Assembly (NCBI GenBank): GCA_902598735.1
Contig: CACKCM010000007.1
Coordinates: 1 to 64,000 of the forward strand
DNA length: 64,000 nt
Direction: 5' to 3'
From: an uncultured Pelagibacteraceae bacterium
GTDB taxonomy: Bacteria > Pseudomonadota > Alphaproteobacteria > Pelagibacterales > Pelagibacteraceae
The notes below the pieces were generated by a model. It made no database searches, was not told where the DNA came from, and saw only the letters and a list, made by a program, of their open reading frames with translations. The position numbers and the translations under genes are program-made. Positions within the stretch are counted from its first letter, which is position 1, and each line of letters begins with the position of its first letter. Shown here in pieces: positions 30,504-40,706 of this stretch.

Positions 30504-31985
30504 GTGAAAAAATTTATCATTTCAATCGATGCTGGAACGACATCTAATAGATCAATTCTTTTTGATTTAAAAGGAAAACCAATTTTTTCTTCTCAAAAAG
30601 AATTTACCCAATACTTCCCAAAAAGTGGATGGGTCGAGCACAATCCTGAAGAAATATGGAGGACTACTTTAAAAACTTTAAAAGATGTAATTCAAAAAGC
30701 TAAAAGACTAAGAGGAGAGATTTTAAGTATAGGAATAACTAATCAAAGGGAAACAACTGTTTTATGGGATAAAAAAACAGGAAAACCTATTTATAATGCA
30801 ATAGTCTGGCAAGATCGAAGGCAGGAGGAGTTTTGTAAGAAATTAAGAAAACAAAACAAAGATACTATGATCTTCAATAAAACTGGCCTTTTAATTGACT
30901 CTTACTTTTCAGGAACAAAAATTAAATGGATATTAGATAATGTTTCTAAAGCTAAACACCTAATGAACAAAAAACAACTATTGTTCGGAACAATTGATAG
31001 CTTTTTAATTTGGAGATTAACTCGAGGAAAAATACACGCAACTGATGCTACAAATGCTAGTAGGACAATGATATATAATATTTCCTCAAACAAATGGGAT
31101 GATGCAATTTTAAATTTGCTAAAAATCAAAAAACATATTCTTCCTGAAGTAAAAGATTGTGCCGATGATTACGGTCAGACTCACTCATCGATTACAGGTA
31201 AGTCTATACCAATAAATGGCGTAGTAGGGGATCAGCAATCAGCTACTATTGGACAATGTTGTTTTGAACCAGGTTCTTTAAAGAGCACTTATGGAACTGG
31301 AGCTTTTGTATTATTAAACACTGGTTCAAAAAAGATTTACTCAAAAAATAGATTATTAACGACTATTGCTTACAGAATTAATGGAAAGACAACTTATGCG
31401 ATGGAGGGGTCTATTTTTATAGCTGGCGCAGGTGTTCAATGGTTAAGAGATAGAATGAAATTTTTTAAGAAAGCTCCTGAAACAGAAAAAATTGTTAAAT
31501 CACTTAAAGATAACAATGATATTTATTTAGTTCCAGCTTTCACTGGATTGGGCGCACCTTATTGGAACGCTAATGCAAGAGGAGTGTTAAGTGGTATAAC
31601 AAGAGACACAAGCCCAAAAGAAATAGTAAGAGCTACAATTGAAGCAGTAGCTTACCAAACTCATGATCTATTTGAAGCCATGAAACACGACGGTTTAAGA
31701 CCAAAAATTGTAAAAGTAGATGGTGGAATGGTTATGAATAATTGGTTTTCGCAATTTTTGTCTGATATTGTTAACGTAAAAGTTTTAAGACCAAAAGTTC
31801 AAGAGACCACTGCTCTTGGAGCGGCCTTTATGGCTGGTTTAAAAATAGGAGTTTATAAATCTTTAAAAGATATTTCTAAAAACTGGCAATTGGATAAAAA
31901 GTTTTCTTCAAAAATGAAAAATTCATCGAGAAACATCCTAATTGATGGCTGGGAAAAAGCTGTTAAGCGCGCCTTAATCAACTAA
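30504..31985 (+). CDS. glpK: Glycerol kinase (GTG start)
   Basis: SIDAGTTSNRSILFD, GITNQRETTVLWDKKTGKPIYNAIVWQDRR, GVVGDQQSATIGQ, STYGTGAFVLLNTG, VPAFTGLGAPYWN. Confidence 0.95.
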   Translation: MKKFIISIDAGTTSNRSILFDLKGKPIFSSQKEFTQYFPKSGWVEHNPEEIWRTTLKTLKDVIQKAKRLRGEILSIGITNQRETTVLWDKKTGKPIYNAIVWQDRRQEEFCKKLRKQNKDTMIFNKTGLLIDSYFSGTKIKWILDNVSKAKHLMNKKQLLFGTIDSFLIWRLTRGKIHATDATNASRTMIYNISSNKWDDAILNLLKIKKHILPEVKDCADDYGQTHSSITGKSIPINGVVGDQQSATIGQCCFEPGSLKSTYGTGAFVLLNTGSKKIYSKNRLLTTIAYRINGKTTYAMEGSIFIAGAGVQWLRDRMKFFKKAPETEKIVKSLKDNNDIYLVPAFTGLGAPYWNANARGVLSGITRDTSPKEIVRATIEAVAYQTHDLFEAMKHDGLRPKIVKVDGGMVMNNWFSQFLSDIVNVKVLRPKVQETTALGAAFMAGLKIGVYKSLKDISKNWQLDKKFSSKMKNSSRNILIDGWEKAVKRALIN

Positions 31986-32090
31986 TACACACTTCAGAGT
32001 TGTAATTTGGAAACTTTCTACACTGTACTTTTTAGTTTTATTTTGGTTCAATAAGAAATCAAAAAACAACAACAACGAGGGAAATAATCT

Positions 32091-33824
32091 ATGTTTAAAA
32101 CATTAAAGAATATTTTAGCTGTTGCTGTTTCAATTTCTCTAATTACTATTTCAAATGCTGTAGCTGACGGACACGGAGCTGCAATTAAGAAATGGTCTAA
32201 TGGTGAGTTTAGTCTTTCAACAATTTCTGCAAAAGAAAGAGAGAAAGAACTTAATTGGTTTCATGATGCTGCAAAGCCATTCAAAGGAATGGAAGTAAAT
32301 GTATTGTCAGAAACAATTCCAACTCACGAATATGAGTCAAAAGTTTTAACAAAAGCTTTTGAAGAGATAACTGGGATTAAAGTTAATCACCAGTTACTTG
32401 GAGAAGGAGAAGTAGTACAAGCTGTACAAACTCAAATGCAAACTGGAAGAAACTTATATGATGCATACATCAATGACTCTGATTTGATCGGTACGCACTC
32501 AAGACTTCAGTTAGCAGTAAACTTAACAAAGTGGATGAAAGGTGAAGGTAAAGATGTAACTTTACCAACATTAGATATCGATGATTTCATCGGTAAATCA
32601 TTTACTACAGGTCCAGATGGTGATTTATATCAATTACCTGACCAACAATTTGCTAACCTTTACTGGTTTAGAAAAGATTGGTTTGACAGACCTGAAATCA
32701 AAAAAGGTTTCAAAGCTAAATACGGATACGATCTAGGTGTACCAGTAAACTGGTCTGCTTACGAAGATATCGCTGCATACTTTACAAATGATGTGAAGAA
32801 TATAGACGGTGTTAGAGTATACGGTCACATGGACTACGGTAAGAGAGCTCCAGACTTAGGATGGAGAATGACTGACGCGTGGTTATCTATGGCTGGCGCA
32901 GGTTCAGTTGGTAAACCTAACGGAGTACCAGTAGATGAGTGGGGAATAAGAATGGAAAAAGGTTCTTGTAATCCAGTTGGTGCTGACGTAGCAAGAGGTG
33001 GGGCTGCAAATGGTCCTGCTGCCGTATATGCAATCAGAAAATGGGACGAGTGGTTAAGAGCTTATGCACCTCCAGGTGCTGCAGCGATGGATTTCTATCA
33101 GTCTCTGCCAGCTTTATCATCAGGAAACGTTGCTCAGCAAATTTTCTGGTATACAGCATTCACGGCGTCAATGGTTGCTCCAAAGAGTTCTGGAAACAAA
33201 ACAGTAGACGATAGCGGTAATCCTTTATGGAGAATGGGACCATCACCAAAAGGTCCTTACTGGGATGAAGGTATGAAGCTTGGTTATCAAGATGCTGGAT
33301 CATGGACTTTATTTAAGTCTACTCCAGTTGACAGAAGAAAAGCTGCATGGTTATACGCTCAGTTCGTAGTATCAAAAACTGTTGATCTTAAGAAAAGTGA
33401 TGTTGGTTTAACTATCATTAGAGATAGCACAATTAACCACAAGCACTTTACTAAAAGAGCTCCAAAACTTGGCGGACTTGTAGAATTCTACAGATCTAAA
33501 AACAGAGTATTGTGGTCACCAACAGGTATCAATGTTCCGGACTATCCGAAACTTGCACAAATCTGGTGGCAACAAATTGGAGATGTAAACTCAGGTGCGT
33601 TTACTCCACAACAAGCTATGGATCGTCTTGCAGAAGAGATGAACTTAGTAATGTCTCGTATGGAAGCTGCTGATAAAGCAAATAATACATACGGTGGATG
33701 TGGTCCAAGATTAGCTAAACCGAAAGGTGCTGATTATTGGTTAAAACAACCAGGATCGCCTAAAGCTAAACGTAACGAGAAACCTAAAGGTAAAACAGTT
33801 CCATTCGAAAGAGCTTGGAAGTAA
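32091..33824 (+). CDS. glpV: Glycerol ABC transporter substrate-binding protein, GlpV-like
   Basis: Signal peptide ISNAVADGHG, extracellular solute-binding family; linked to glpK and glpSTPQU genes. Confidence 0.87.
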   Translation: MFKTLKNILAVAVSISLITISNAVADGHGAAIKKWSNGEFSLSTISAKEREKELNWFHDAAKPFKGMEVNVLSETIPTHEYESKVLTKAFEEITGIKVNHQLLGEGEVVQAVQTQMQTGRNLYDAYINDSDLIGTHSRLQLAVNLTKWMKGEGKDVTLPTLDIDDFIGKSFTTGPDGDLYQLPDQQFANLYWFRKDWFDRPEIKKGFKAKYGYDLGVPVNWSAYEDIAAYFTNDVKNIDGVRVYGHMDYGKRAPDLGWRMTDAWLSMAGAGSVGKPNGVPVDEWGIRMEKGSCNPVGADVARGGAANGPAAVYAIRKWDEWLRAYAPPGAAAMDFYQSLPALSSGNVAQQIFWYTAFTASMVAPKSSGNKTVDDSGNPLWRMGPSPKGPYWDEGMKLGYQDAGSWTLFKSTPVDRRKAAWLYAQFVVSKTVDLKKSDVGLTIIRDSTINHKHFTKRAPKLGGLVEFYRSKNRVLWSPTGINVPDYPKLAQIWWQQIGDVNSGAFTPQQAMDRLAEEMNLVMSRMEAADKANNTYGGCGPRLAKPKGADYWLKQPGSPKAKRNEKPKGKTVPFERAWK

Positions 33825-33847
33825 TTTAGGTTTAATCTAAATTTAAA

Positions 33848-33872
33848 GGGGGCTTAACAGCCCCCTTTTTTT
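33848..33872 (+). terminator. Stem-loop plus T-run after glpV
   Basis: gggggct taac agccccc followed by ttttttt. Confidence 0.85.
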
Positions 33873-33892
33873 AAAACGGAATTCAAAAAAAT

Positions 33893-34957
33893 ATGAGCCT
33901 AGAATTAAAAAACGTAGAAAAAAAAATAGGATTAGATACTCATATTTATTCAACAAATTTAAAATTAGAAAAAAATACTATTAATATTCTTTTAGGACCA
34001 ACACTCTCTGGCAAGACAACACTTATGCAAATTATGGCCGGTTTGGATAAACCTACGAATGGTGAAATTTGGTTTAATGAACAGAATGTTACAGGAATGA
34101 AAGTTCAAAAAAGAAACGTTTCAATGGTCTATCAACAATTCATAAATTATCCTAATTTTACAGTTTATGACAACATTGCATCACCTTTAAAAATAACTGG
34201 TGTAAGTTCAGATGAAATTAAACAAAGAGTTGGGAAAGTTGCAGAATTACTAAAACTCTCTGGAATGTTGAATAAAAAACCAAATGAGCTTTCTGGAGGA
34301 CAACAACAAAGAACTGCTTTAGCAAGAGCACTTGTAAAAGACTCAGACTTAATTCTTTTAGATGAACCACTTGCTAACTTAGATTTTAAATTAAGAGAAG
34401 AATTAAGAGAAGAATTACCAAAATTATTTGAAAATAGAGACTGTATTGTAGTTTATGCAACCACAGAACCTTCAGAAGCTTTACTCTTAGGTGGTAACAC
34501 AGCAACGTTACAGGAAGGTAAGATTATTCAATATGGAAAAACTTTAGATACTTATAATAAACCTAACTCTCTAGTTTCAGCCCAGGTCTTTAGTGATCCA
34601 CCAATGAATATAGCTAAAATAAAAAAATCAGGAGACCAGTGTTCATTTTTACAAAATGACATTCAATGGAAGACTAAATTAAATATCAAAGATGGTGAAT
34701 ATAAAGTAGGTATTAGACCCCACAATATTACCACTTATAAAGAGGGCAAAAATACACTTGAGATAAAAGGTAAAGTTTTAATTTCTGAAATCAGTGGTTC
34801 TGAGAGCTTAATTCACTTTACAAACGGAAATTTGAATTGGGTTTCTTTGTCTAACGGAGTTTTTCAAAAAAAAGTTGGCGATGAGATGAATTTATACATG
34901 AATACAGATGAGTTTGTTTATTTTGATCAAAATGAAAGGTTGGTATCTAATGGCTAA
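33893..34957 (+). CDS. glpS: Glycerol ABC transporter ATPase, GlpS-like
   Basis: GPTLSGKTTLMQIMAGLD Walker [27 protein letters not shown]. Confidence 0.88.
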   Translation: MSLELKNVEKKIGLDTHIYSTNLKLEKNTINILLGPTLSGKTTLMQIMAGLDKPTNGEIWFNEQNVTGMKVQKRNVSMVYQQFINYPNFTVYDNIASPLKITGVSSDEIKQRVGKVAELLKLSGMLNKKPNELSGGQQQRTALARALVKDSDLILLDEPLANLDFKLREELREELPKLFENRDCIVVYATTEPSEALLLGGNTATLQEGKIIQYGKTLDTYNKPNSLVSAQVFSDPPMNIAKIKKSGDQCSFLQNDIQWKTKLNIKDGEYKVGIRPHNITTYKEGKNTLEIKGKVLISEISGSESLIHFTNGNLNWVSLSNGVFQKKVGDEMNLYMNTDEFVYFDQNERLVSNG

Positions 34958-36014
34958 AGTTACATTAAAAGGTTTAAGCCATAGTTATTTAAAAACTCAG
35001 TCTTCAGATGCTGACTGGGCAATCAGAGGAGTAGACATTGATTGGAATGATGGGGGTGCTTATGCTTTATTAGGCCCGTCAGGTTGTGGAAAGACAACAT
35101 TGTTGAATATTATCTCTGGACTAATTACACCAACTAAAGGTGATATATTATTTGATGATAAAATTATTTCAGGGTTGAGTCCTGTAGAGAGAAATATCGC
35201 ACAGATTTTTCAATTCCCGGTTATTTATGACACGATGACAGTGTATGATAATTTAGCCTTTCCTTTAAAAAATAGAAAAATTCCAGAGGAAGAAATCAAA
35301 GTAAAAGTTCATGAGATAGCTGAAATGTTGGAATTATCTTCAACATTAAACAATAGAGCTTCTGGTCTAACTGCAGATGGTAAACAAAAAATTTCACTAG
35401 GGCGTGGATTGGTAAGATCAGATGTAAATGCTATTATGTTTGATGAACCATTAACAGTAATCGATCCACATTTGAAATGGATTTTAAGATCTAAACTTAA
35501 AGAACTTCATCAAAAGATTAATAGAACAATGATTTATGTAACACACGATCAAACAGAAGCTTTAACATTTGCTGATCAAGTAGTTGTAATGCATGAAGGT
35601 CAAATTGTTCAAACAGGAACACCAGTAGAATTATTTGAAAAACCAAAGCATACATTTGTTGGATATTTTATTGGTTCACCAGGCATGAATGTTTTACCTT
35701 GTCAAATTAAAGGAAATGATGTGATTGTTAATGGAAAAAAAATAGAAACTCACCAACAAATTAAAAAAAATAATTTTAACAAGACAGAAGTTGGTGTGAG
35801 ACCTGAATTTATATCTTTTAGTAATGAGGGAATTCCAGTCAAAGTTTTATCAGTAAGTAATACTGGAAGACACAAAATTATAGATACTGAGAGTGCAACT
35901 GGAAAAATTAAAATTATTGCAAAATCTAATGAAGATATTCCGTCAGGATCTGCATTTTTAAAATTTAAAAAAGAATATACTTATACATATGGAGATAGTT
36001 GGATAATTGAATGA
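34950..36014 (+). CDS. glpT: Glycerol ABC transporter ATPase, GlpT-like
   Basis: GPSGCGKTTLLNIISGL, degenerate signature LTADGKQKISLGRGL, VTHDQTEA; MAKVTLKG start overlaps the glpS end (longer ORF starts 34908). Confidence 0.88.
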   Translation: MAKVTLKGLSHSYLKTQSSDADWAIRGVDIDWNDGGAYALLGPSGCGKTTLLNIISGLITPTKGDILFDDKIISGLSPVERNIAQIFQFPVIYDTMTVYDNLAFPLKNRKIPEEEIKVKVHEIAEMLELSSTLNNRASGLTADGKQKISLGRGLVRSDVNAIMFDEPLTVIDPHLKWILRSKLKELHQKINRTMIYVTHDQTEALTFADQVVVMHEGQIVQTGTPVELFEKPKHTFVGYFIGSPGMNVLPCQIKGNDVIVNGKKIETHQQIKKNNFNKTEVGVRPEFISFSNEGIPVKVLSVSNTGRHKIIDTESATGKIKIIAKSNEDIPSGSAFLKFKKEYTYTYGDSWIIE

Positions 36015-36877
36015 ATAAAACAGTAAATCAAAAAGCATGGTTTTTTGTAATACCAGTATTTGTGCTGGTAGCTTTCAATGCCATTATTCCATTAATGACA
36101 GTAGTGAACTACGCTTTCCAGGAAACTTTCGGGAATAATGTTTTTATGTGGGAAGGCACAAGATGGTTTAAACAAATCATGTTATCCGAAAGATTTCACG
36201 CATCACTTGGAAGACAATTTTTATTTACGTTTATAATTTTATTTATTCAAATTCCACTAGGGATAGGTATTGCACTTACTATGCCTAAAGAGGGAATAGG
36301 AGTACCCGTATGTTTAGTTTTAATGTCCATGCCACTTTTAATTCCATGGAACGTTGTAGGAGCTATGTGGAATATTTTTGCGTTACCAGATATTGGCTTC
36401 TTAGGTCATTCACTTAATGCTTTAGGATTTGATTATAACTTTACTCAACAAATTGGTGATGCTTGGTTCACAACTATACTAATGGATGTATGGCATTGGA
36501 CATCGTTAGTAGTTTTGTTGTCTTATGCAGGATTAAGATCTATTCAACCTGCTTACTATCAAGCAGCAGAAATTGATGGGGCTAGTCGTTGGGCAATTTT
36601 TACGAAAATTGAATTACCTAAAATGAAAAAAGTATTAACTATTGCAATACTTTTAAGATTTATGGACAGTTTCATGATTTATACAGAGCCGTTTGTTTTA
36701 ACTGGAGGTGGTCCAGGTAACGCTACTGCATTTTTATCTATAGACTTAGTTAAAATGGCATTAGGACAGTTTGATTTAGGACCAGCTGCAGCAATGTCGT
36801 TGATATACTTCTTTATAGTACTTTTAGTTTGTTGGGTATTCTACACATTAATGATGAGAAATGAGGAAAAATCATGA
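36011..36877 (+). CDS. glpP: Glycerol ABC transporter permease, GlpP-like
   Basis: MalF-type permease, EAA loop YYQAAEIDGASRWAIFTKIELPKM; ATGA overlap. Confidence 0.87.
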   Translation: MNKTVNQKAWFFVIPVFVLVAFNAIIPLMTVVNYAFQETFGNNVFMWEGTRWFKQIMLSERFHASLGRQFLFTFIILFIQIPLGIGIALTMPKEGIGVPVCLVLMSMPLLIPWNVVGAMWNIFALPDIGFLGHSLNALGFDYNFTQQIGDAWFTTILMDVWHWTSLVVLLSYAGLRSIQPAYYQAAEIDGASRWAIFTKIELPKMKKVLTIAILLRFMDSFMIYTEPFVLTGGGPGNATAFLSIDLVKMALGQFDLGPAAAMSLIYFFIVLLVCWVFYTLMMRNEEKS

Positions 36878-37674
36878 AAAAAGCTAAGTGGGTAGTTCCT
36901 ACAATTTATATTATTTTCTTGATGCTTCCAATTTATTGGTTGCTTAACATGTCATTCAAAACGACAACTGAGATTATAAACACTTACACATTATGGCCTC
37001 AAGAATTTACATTAGATAACTATAAAAAAATTTTTACCGACAGTACTTGGTATACTGGGTATCTTAATTCTATTTATTATGTAGTGATGAACACCGTGAT
37101 TTCAGTGGCAGCTGCACTACCCGCAGCTTACGCTTTTTCTAGATATAAATTTTTAGGAGATAAACATTTATTTTTCTGGCTATTAACTAACAGAATGGCC
37201 CCACCAGCAGTATTCGCCTTACCATTTTTTCAATTTTATTCATCAGTAAACTTGTTTGATACTCATGTGGCTGTAGCTTTATCACATTGTTTGTTTAATA
37301 TTCCTTTAGCAGTTTGGATTTTAGAAGGATTTATGTCTTCTGTGCCAAAAGAGTTAGATGAAACAGCTTATGTCGACGGTTATTCGTTTTGGAGATTTTT
37401 TTTTAAAATATTCATACCCACTATTACTGCAGGTATAGGTATTACTATGTTTTTCTGTTTTATGTTTTCTTGGGTAGAATTATTATTAGCTAAAACACTT
37501 ACAGCTGTAGCAGCCAAACCTATAGCTGCAACAATGACAAGAACCGCTAGTACATCAGGATATGAATTAGGACTACTTGCTGCTGCAGGAAGTTTGACAA
37601 TTATACCTGGTGCAATAGTAATTTACTTTGTAAGAAACTATATAGCGAAAGGATTTGCGTTAGGACGAGTATGA
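36874..37674 (+). CDS. glpQ: Glycerol ABC transporter permease, GlpQ-like
   Basis: MalG-type permease, ELDETAYVDGYSFWRFFFKIFIP. Confidence 0.87.
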   Translation: MKKAKWVVPTIYIIFLMLPIYWLLNMSFKTTTEIINTYTLWPQEFTLDNYKKIFTDSTWYTGYLNSIYYVVMNTVISVAAALPAAYAFSRYKFLGDKHLFFWLLTNRMAPPAVFALPFFQFYSSVNLFDTHVAVALSHCLFNIPLAVWILEGFMSSVPKELDETAYVDGYSFWRFFFKIFIPTITAGIGITMFFCFMFSWVELLLAKTLTAVAAKPIAATMTRTASTSGYELGLLAAAGSLTIIPGAIVIYFVRNYIAKGFALGRV

Positions 37675-38030
37675 TGATGTTTAATATTTTAAATGCCGCT
37701 ACTTGGGGTGACATGGCTAAAAAGAAAGAGAAGGGATTCTTCGATTTTGAATTTATCACTTGGATGGCCTGGACCTGGCAGACAGCTGCATTTTTTATAT
37801 TCATAGCTTTATGTTTAACGGCAATGGTTATTTGGGAAAAAAAATCACCAGGAGGCAGTCCAAGAAAAGGAATTTTAGGATTAGACACAACTAGAGGCGA
37901 TAGATTATTTATTTCATTACTAGGCAGTGCGTTCATTCATTTATTTTGGTTGGCTCTAGTTGGAAGTGTATTGTGGATTGCAACAATAATTTGCATTGGC
38001 TATGCAGTTGTTGTATTTAAATACGTCTAA
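37671..38030 (+). CDS. glpU: GlpU-like small membrane protein (DUF2160)
   Basis: WMAWTWQTAAFFIFIALCLTAMVIWE...GDRLFISLLGSAFIHLFWLALVG; position after glpQ. Confidence 0.82.
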   Translation: MMMFNILNAATWGDMAKKKEKGFFDFEFITWMAWTWQTAAFFIFIALCLTAMVIWEKKSPGGSPRKGILGLDTTRGDRLFISLLGSAFIHLFWLALVGSVLWIATIICIGYAVVVFKYV

Positions 38031-38054
38031 ATATTATTCATTAAAGGAGATTAA

Positions 38055-39059
38055 ATGGTTAAAGTTGGCATTAATGGTTTTGGTAGAATAGGCAGATTAA
38101 TTTTAAGAGCTATTTTAGAAAATTATAAAAATAAAATTCAAGTTGTTGCAATTAATGATTTAGGATCAATAGAAACAAATGCGCACTTAATTAAATACGA
38201 TAGCACTCATGGTATCATAAATGAAGATATTCAGACTTCAAAAGACGGTTTTAAAATCGGTAATCAAGAAATTAAAGTTTTTGCAGAAAAGGATCCAGCA
38301 AATATCCCTTGGAGAAAAGTAGGTGCTGATGTAGTTTTAGAATGCACTGGTATATTTTTAGACAAGCCATCAGCAGAAAAACATATAAAAGGTGGTGCAA
38401 AAAAAGTAATAATTTCTGCTCCTGGTAAAGAAGTAGATTTTACAATCGTTCAGGGTGTTAATAGTAAGGAGTTAAAAAAAGAGCATAATATTATATCTAA
38501 TGGTTCGTGCACGACTAATTGTCTAGCTCCTGTTGCAATGGTTTTAGAAAAAACTTTTGGAATTAGTTATGGTTATATGACTACAATCCATAGTTATACA
38601 GGTGATCAAAAATTGCTAGATACATTACATAAAGATTTAAGAAGAGCTCGTTCTACAGAAGGAGCAATGATACCTACTTCAACAGGAGCTGCTAAAGCAA
38701 TGAGTTTAGTTCTGCCGAGTTTAAAAGGAAAGTTAGATGGAACAGCTATAAGGGTTCCGACACCAAATGTTTCATTAATTGATCTAACATTAGTTACTGA
38801 TAAAGAAGCAACACCTGAAAGTATTAATGAAGCTATGACAAAAGCAGCGAGAGGTGAATTAAAAGGAATTTTAGATGTAAACCAAAAACCTCTCGTATCA
38901 AAAGATTTTAATCATAATCCTCATAGTTCGATTTTTGATGTAACCCAAACTCAAGTAATAAAAGGAAAATTTAGTCGAGTACTTTCATGGTACGATAATG
39001 AATGGGGTTTCTCTAACAGAATGTGTGATACTTCAATACAAATAGCCGGTTTAATTTAG
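38055..39059 (+). CDS. gapA: Glyceraldehyde-3-phosphate dehydrogenase
   Basis: VGINGFGRIGRLILRAI, SNGSCTTNCLAPV, WYDNEWGFSNRM. Confidence 0.97.
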   Translation: MVKVGINGFGRIGRLILRAILENYKNKIQVVAINDLGSIETNAHLIKYDSTHGIINEDIQTSKDGFKIGNQEIKVFAEKDPANIPWRKVGADVVLECTGIFLDKPSAEKHIKGGAKKVIISAPGKEVDFTIVQGVNSKELKKEHNIISNGSCTTNCLAPVAMVLEKTFGISYGYMTTIHSYTGDQKLLDTLHKDLRRARSTEGAMIPTSTGAAKAMSLVLPSLKGKLDGTAIRVPTPNVSLIDLTLVTDKEATPESINEAMTKAARGELKGILDVNQKPLVSKDFNHNPHSSIFDVTQTQVIKGKFSRVLSWYDNEWGFSNRMCDTSIQIAGLI

Positions 39060-39229
39060 TTATTTGATTTTTCAGCTTCCTCAATTAATTTTAAGGTATT
39101 TTTTGGAATATCAGAATTATCAGTTTTAGCATTTGAAACGCTTGAAACCTTTTTAGTTTTATTCCTTTTAAAATTTTGAAGATCATCTACTGCTGAGAGA
39201 ATCTCATCAATACTATAATTGTCTTCCAT
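39056..39229 (-). CDS. Small hypothetical protein (57 aa) coupled to pyk
   Basis: MEDNYSIDEILSAVDDLQNFKRNKTKKVSSVSNAKTDNSDIPKNTLKLIEEAEKSNK*; ATG overlaps the pyk stop (TAATG). Confidence 0.6.
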   Translation of the reverse strand: MEDNYSIDEILSAVDDLQNFKRNKTKKVSSVSNAKTDNSDIPKNTLKLIEEAEKSNN

Positions 39230-40641
39230 TAGGAACCAACTTTATAAAGTCTCACCATGTTAGTCATACCTGCTTTTCCAAAAGGTAAACCAGCAGTAAT
39301 AACTACAAAGTCATTTTTTTTAATAAATCTTAGTTTTTTTATAATTTCTTTAGAAATAGACATCATATCTTTCCATCCATTTGCATCTCTACTATTTATA
39401 GATTGAACACCCCAAAGTAATGACACTTGTCTACTTACGTTTATATTTGGAGAAATAGTTACAATTTTAGCTGCTGGACGCATAGCAGAAACAAGTTTCG
39501 CAGATTTTCCAGAATTGGAAAAAACAATTATGGCTTTAACGTCCGGGTTGTAAGCCATATCTTTGACAGAGAGAAGAATAGATTTAACTGGATCCTTGTT
39601 GGTAATGATAGAATTTTTGAAATCTTCTATGTGTTCTCTTTTATATTTTTCTGTAGATAGAATTGTTTGTGTCATAGTTGAAACAGCTTGAGTTGGAAAT
39701 TTGCCAACTGCAGCTTCGGCAGACAACATTACAGTATCTGCACCTTGGAATATCGCTGTCGCAATATCGTTTATTTCTGCTCTAGTTGCAGTGTTATTTT
39801 CAATCATACTTTCTAACATCTGTGTGGCGACAATTACGGATTTAGAAAATTGAGAACATTTTTTTATAAGACTTAATTGAACTTTTGGTACTTCGCTATG
39901 ACCAATATCAATTGCCAAATCACCTCGCGCAATCATTATTGAGTCAGTATATTGAATAATCTTCTTAATATTTTTTAAGGCATGTTTATTTTCTATTTTA
40001 GAAATTATGCCCATATCTTTTTTAATTAATTTTCTTGTCTCAAGAATTAACTTTTCATTTTGTAAATAAGAAAGGGCAATCCAATTACATCCAAGTTTAA
40101 TTGCGGTTTTAATATCCTTCTTATCTTTTAGAGTAAGTTTATTGAAAGTTATATCTAAATTAGGAACATGAAAACTTTTATTACTTTTAATTATACAATT
40201 TTGACTTCTACATTTTGTTATTACGGAATTTCCTTTTTTTCCAATTACAGAGAATAGATACTTTCCATCATCAATTAAAATTTTGTTACCTTTTTTTAAT
40301 TTTTTTATAATTTTTGGATAAGGAAAAGCTACTCTTTGTGAGTCTCCAGGTGTTTGTTTATTATCAAATACAAATTTTTGATTAAAACTAATCTTTTGAT
40401 TTTCATTTTTAACTTTTCCTATTCTGAGTTTTACGCCCTGTAGGTCGGCTATCAAAGATAATTTTTTTGCATTTTTTTTCTCTACTTTTCTTATCCGTGA
40501 AATTATTTTATTTATTCCATTTGTGTTATGACTAAAATTTATTCTAAATGCATCAACACCGAGATCTACAAGCTTTTTTAACTTATTTTCGCTATAAATT
40601 GCTGGGCCTAAAGTAGCTATAATTTTTGCTTTTTTTTCCAT
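39229..40641 (-). CDS. pyk: Pyruvate kinase
   Basis: KIIATLGPA, FRINFSHN, SKIENKHALKNI, IMIARGDLAIDIG, VIVATQMLESMIENNTATRAEINDIATAIFQGADTVMLSAE. Confidence 0.96.
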   Translation of the reverse strand: MEKKAKIIATLGPAIYSENKLKKLVDLGVDAFRINFSHNTNGINKIISRIRKVEKKNAKKLSLIADLQGVKLRIGKVKNENQKISFNQKFVFDNKQTPGDSQRVAFPYPKIIKKLKKGNKILIDDGKYLFSVIGKKGNSVITKCRSQNCIIKSNKSFHVPNLDITFNKLTLKDKKDIKTAIKLGCNWIALSYLQNEKLILETRKLIKKDMGIISKIENKHALKNIKKIIQYTDSIMIARGDLAIDIGHSEVPKVQLSLIKKCSQFSKSVIVATQMLESMIENNTATRAEINDIATAIFQGADTVMLSAEAAVGKFPTQAVSTMTQTILSTEKYKREHIEDFKNSIITNKDPVKSILLSVKDMAYNPDVKAIIVFSNSGKSAKLVSAMRPAAKIVTISPNINVSRQVSLLWGVQSINSRDANGWKDMMSISKEIIKKLRFIKKNDFVVITAGLPFGKAGMTNMVRLYKVGS

Positions 40642-40706
40642 TAAGAGATTTTTATGTTATAACACCACTTCTCTTAAAAAAGAATATTAAAGAAATATTT
40701 ATTTAA

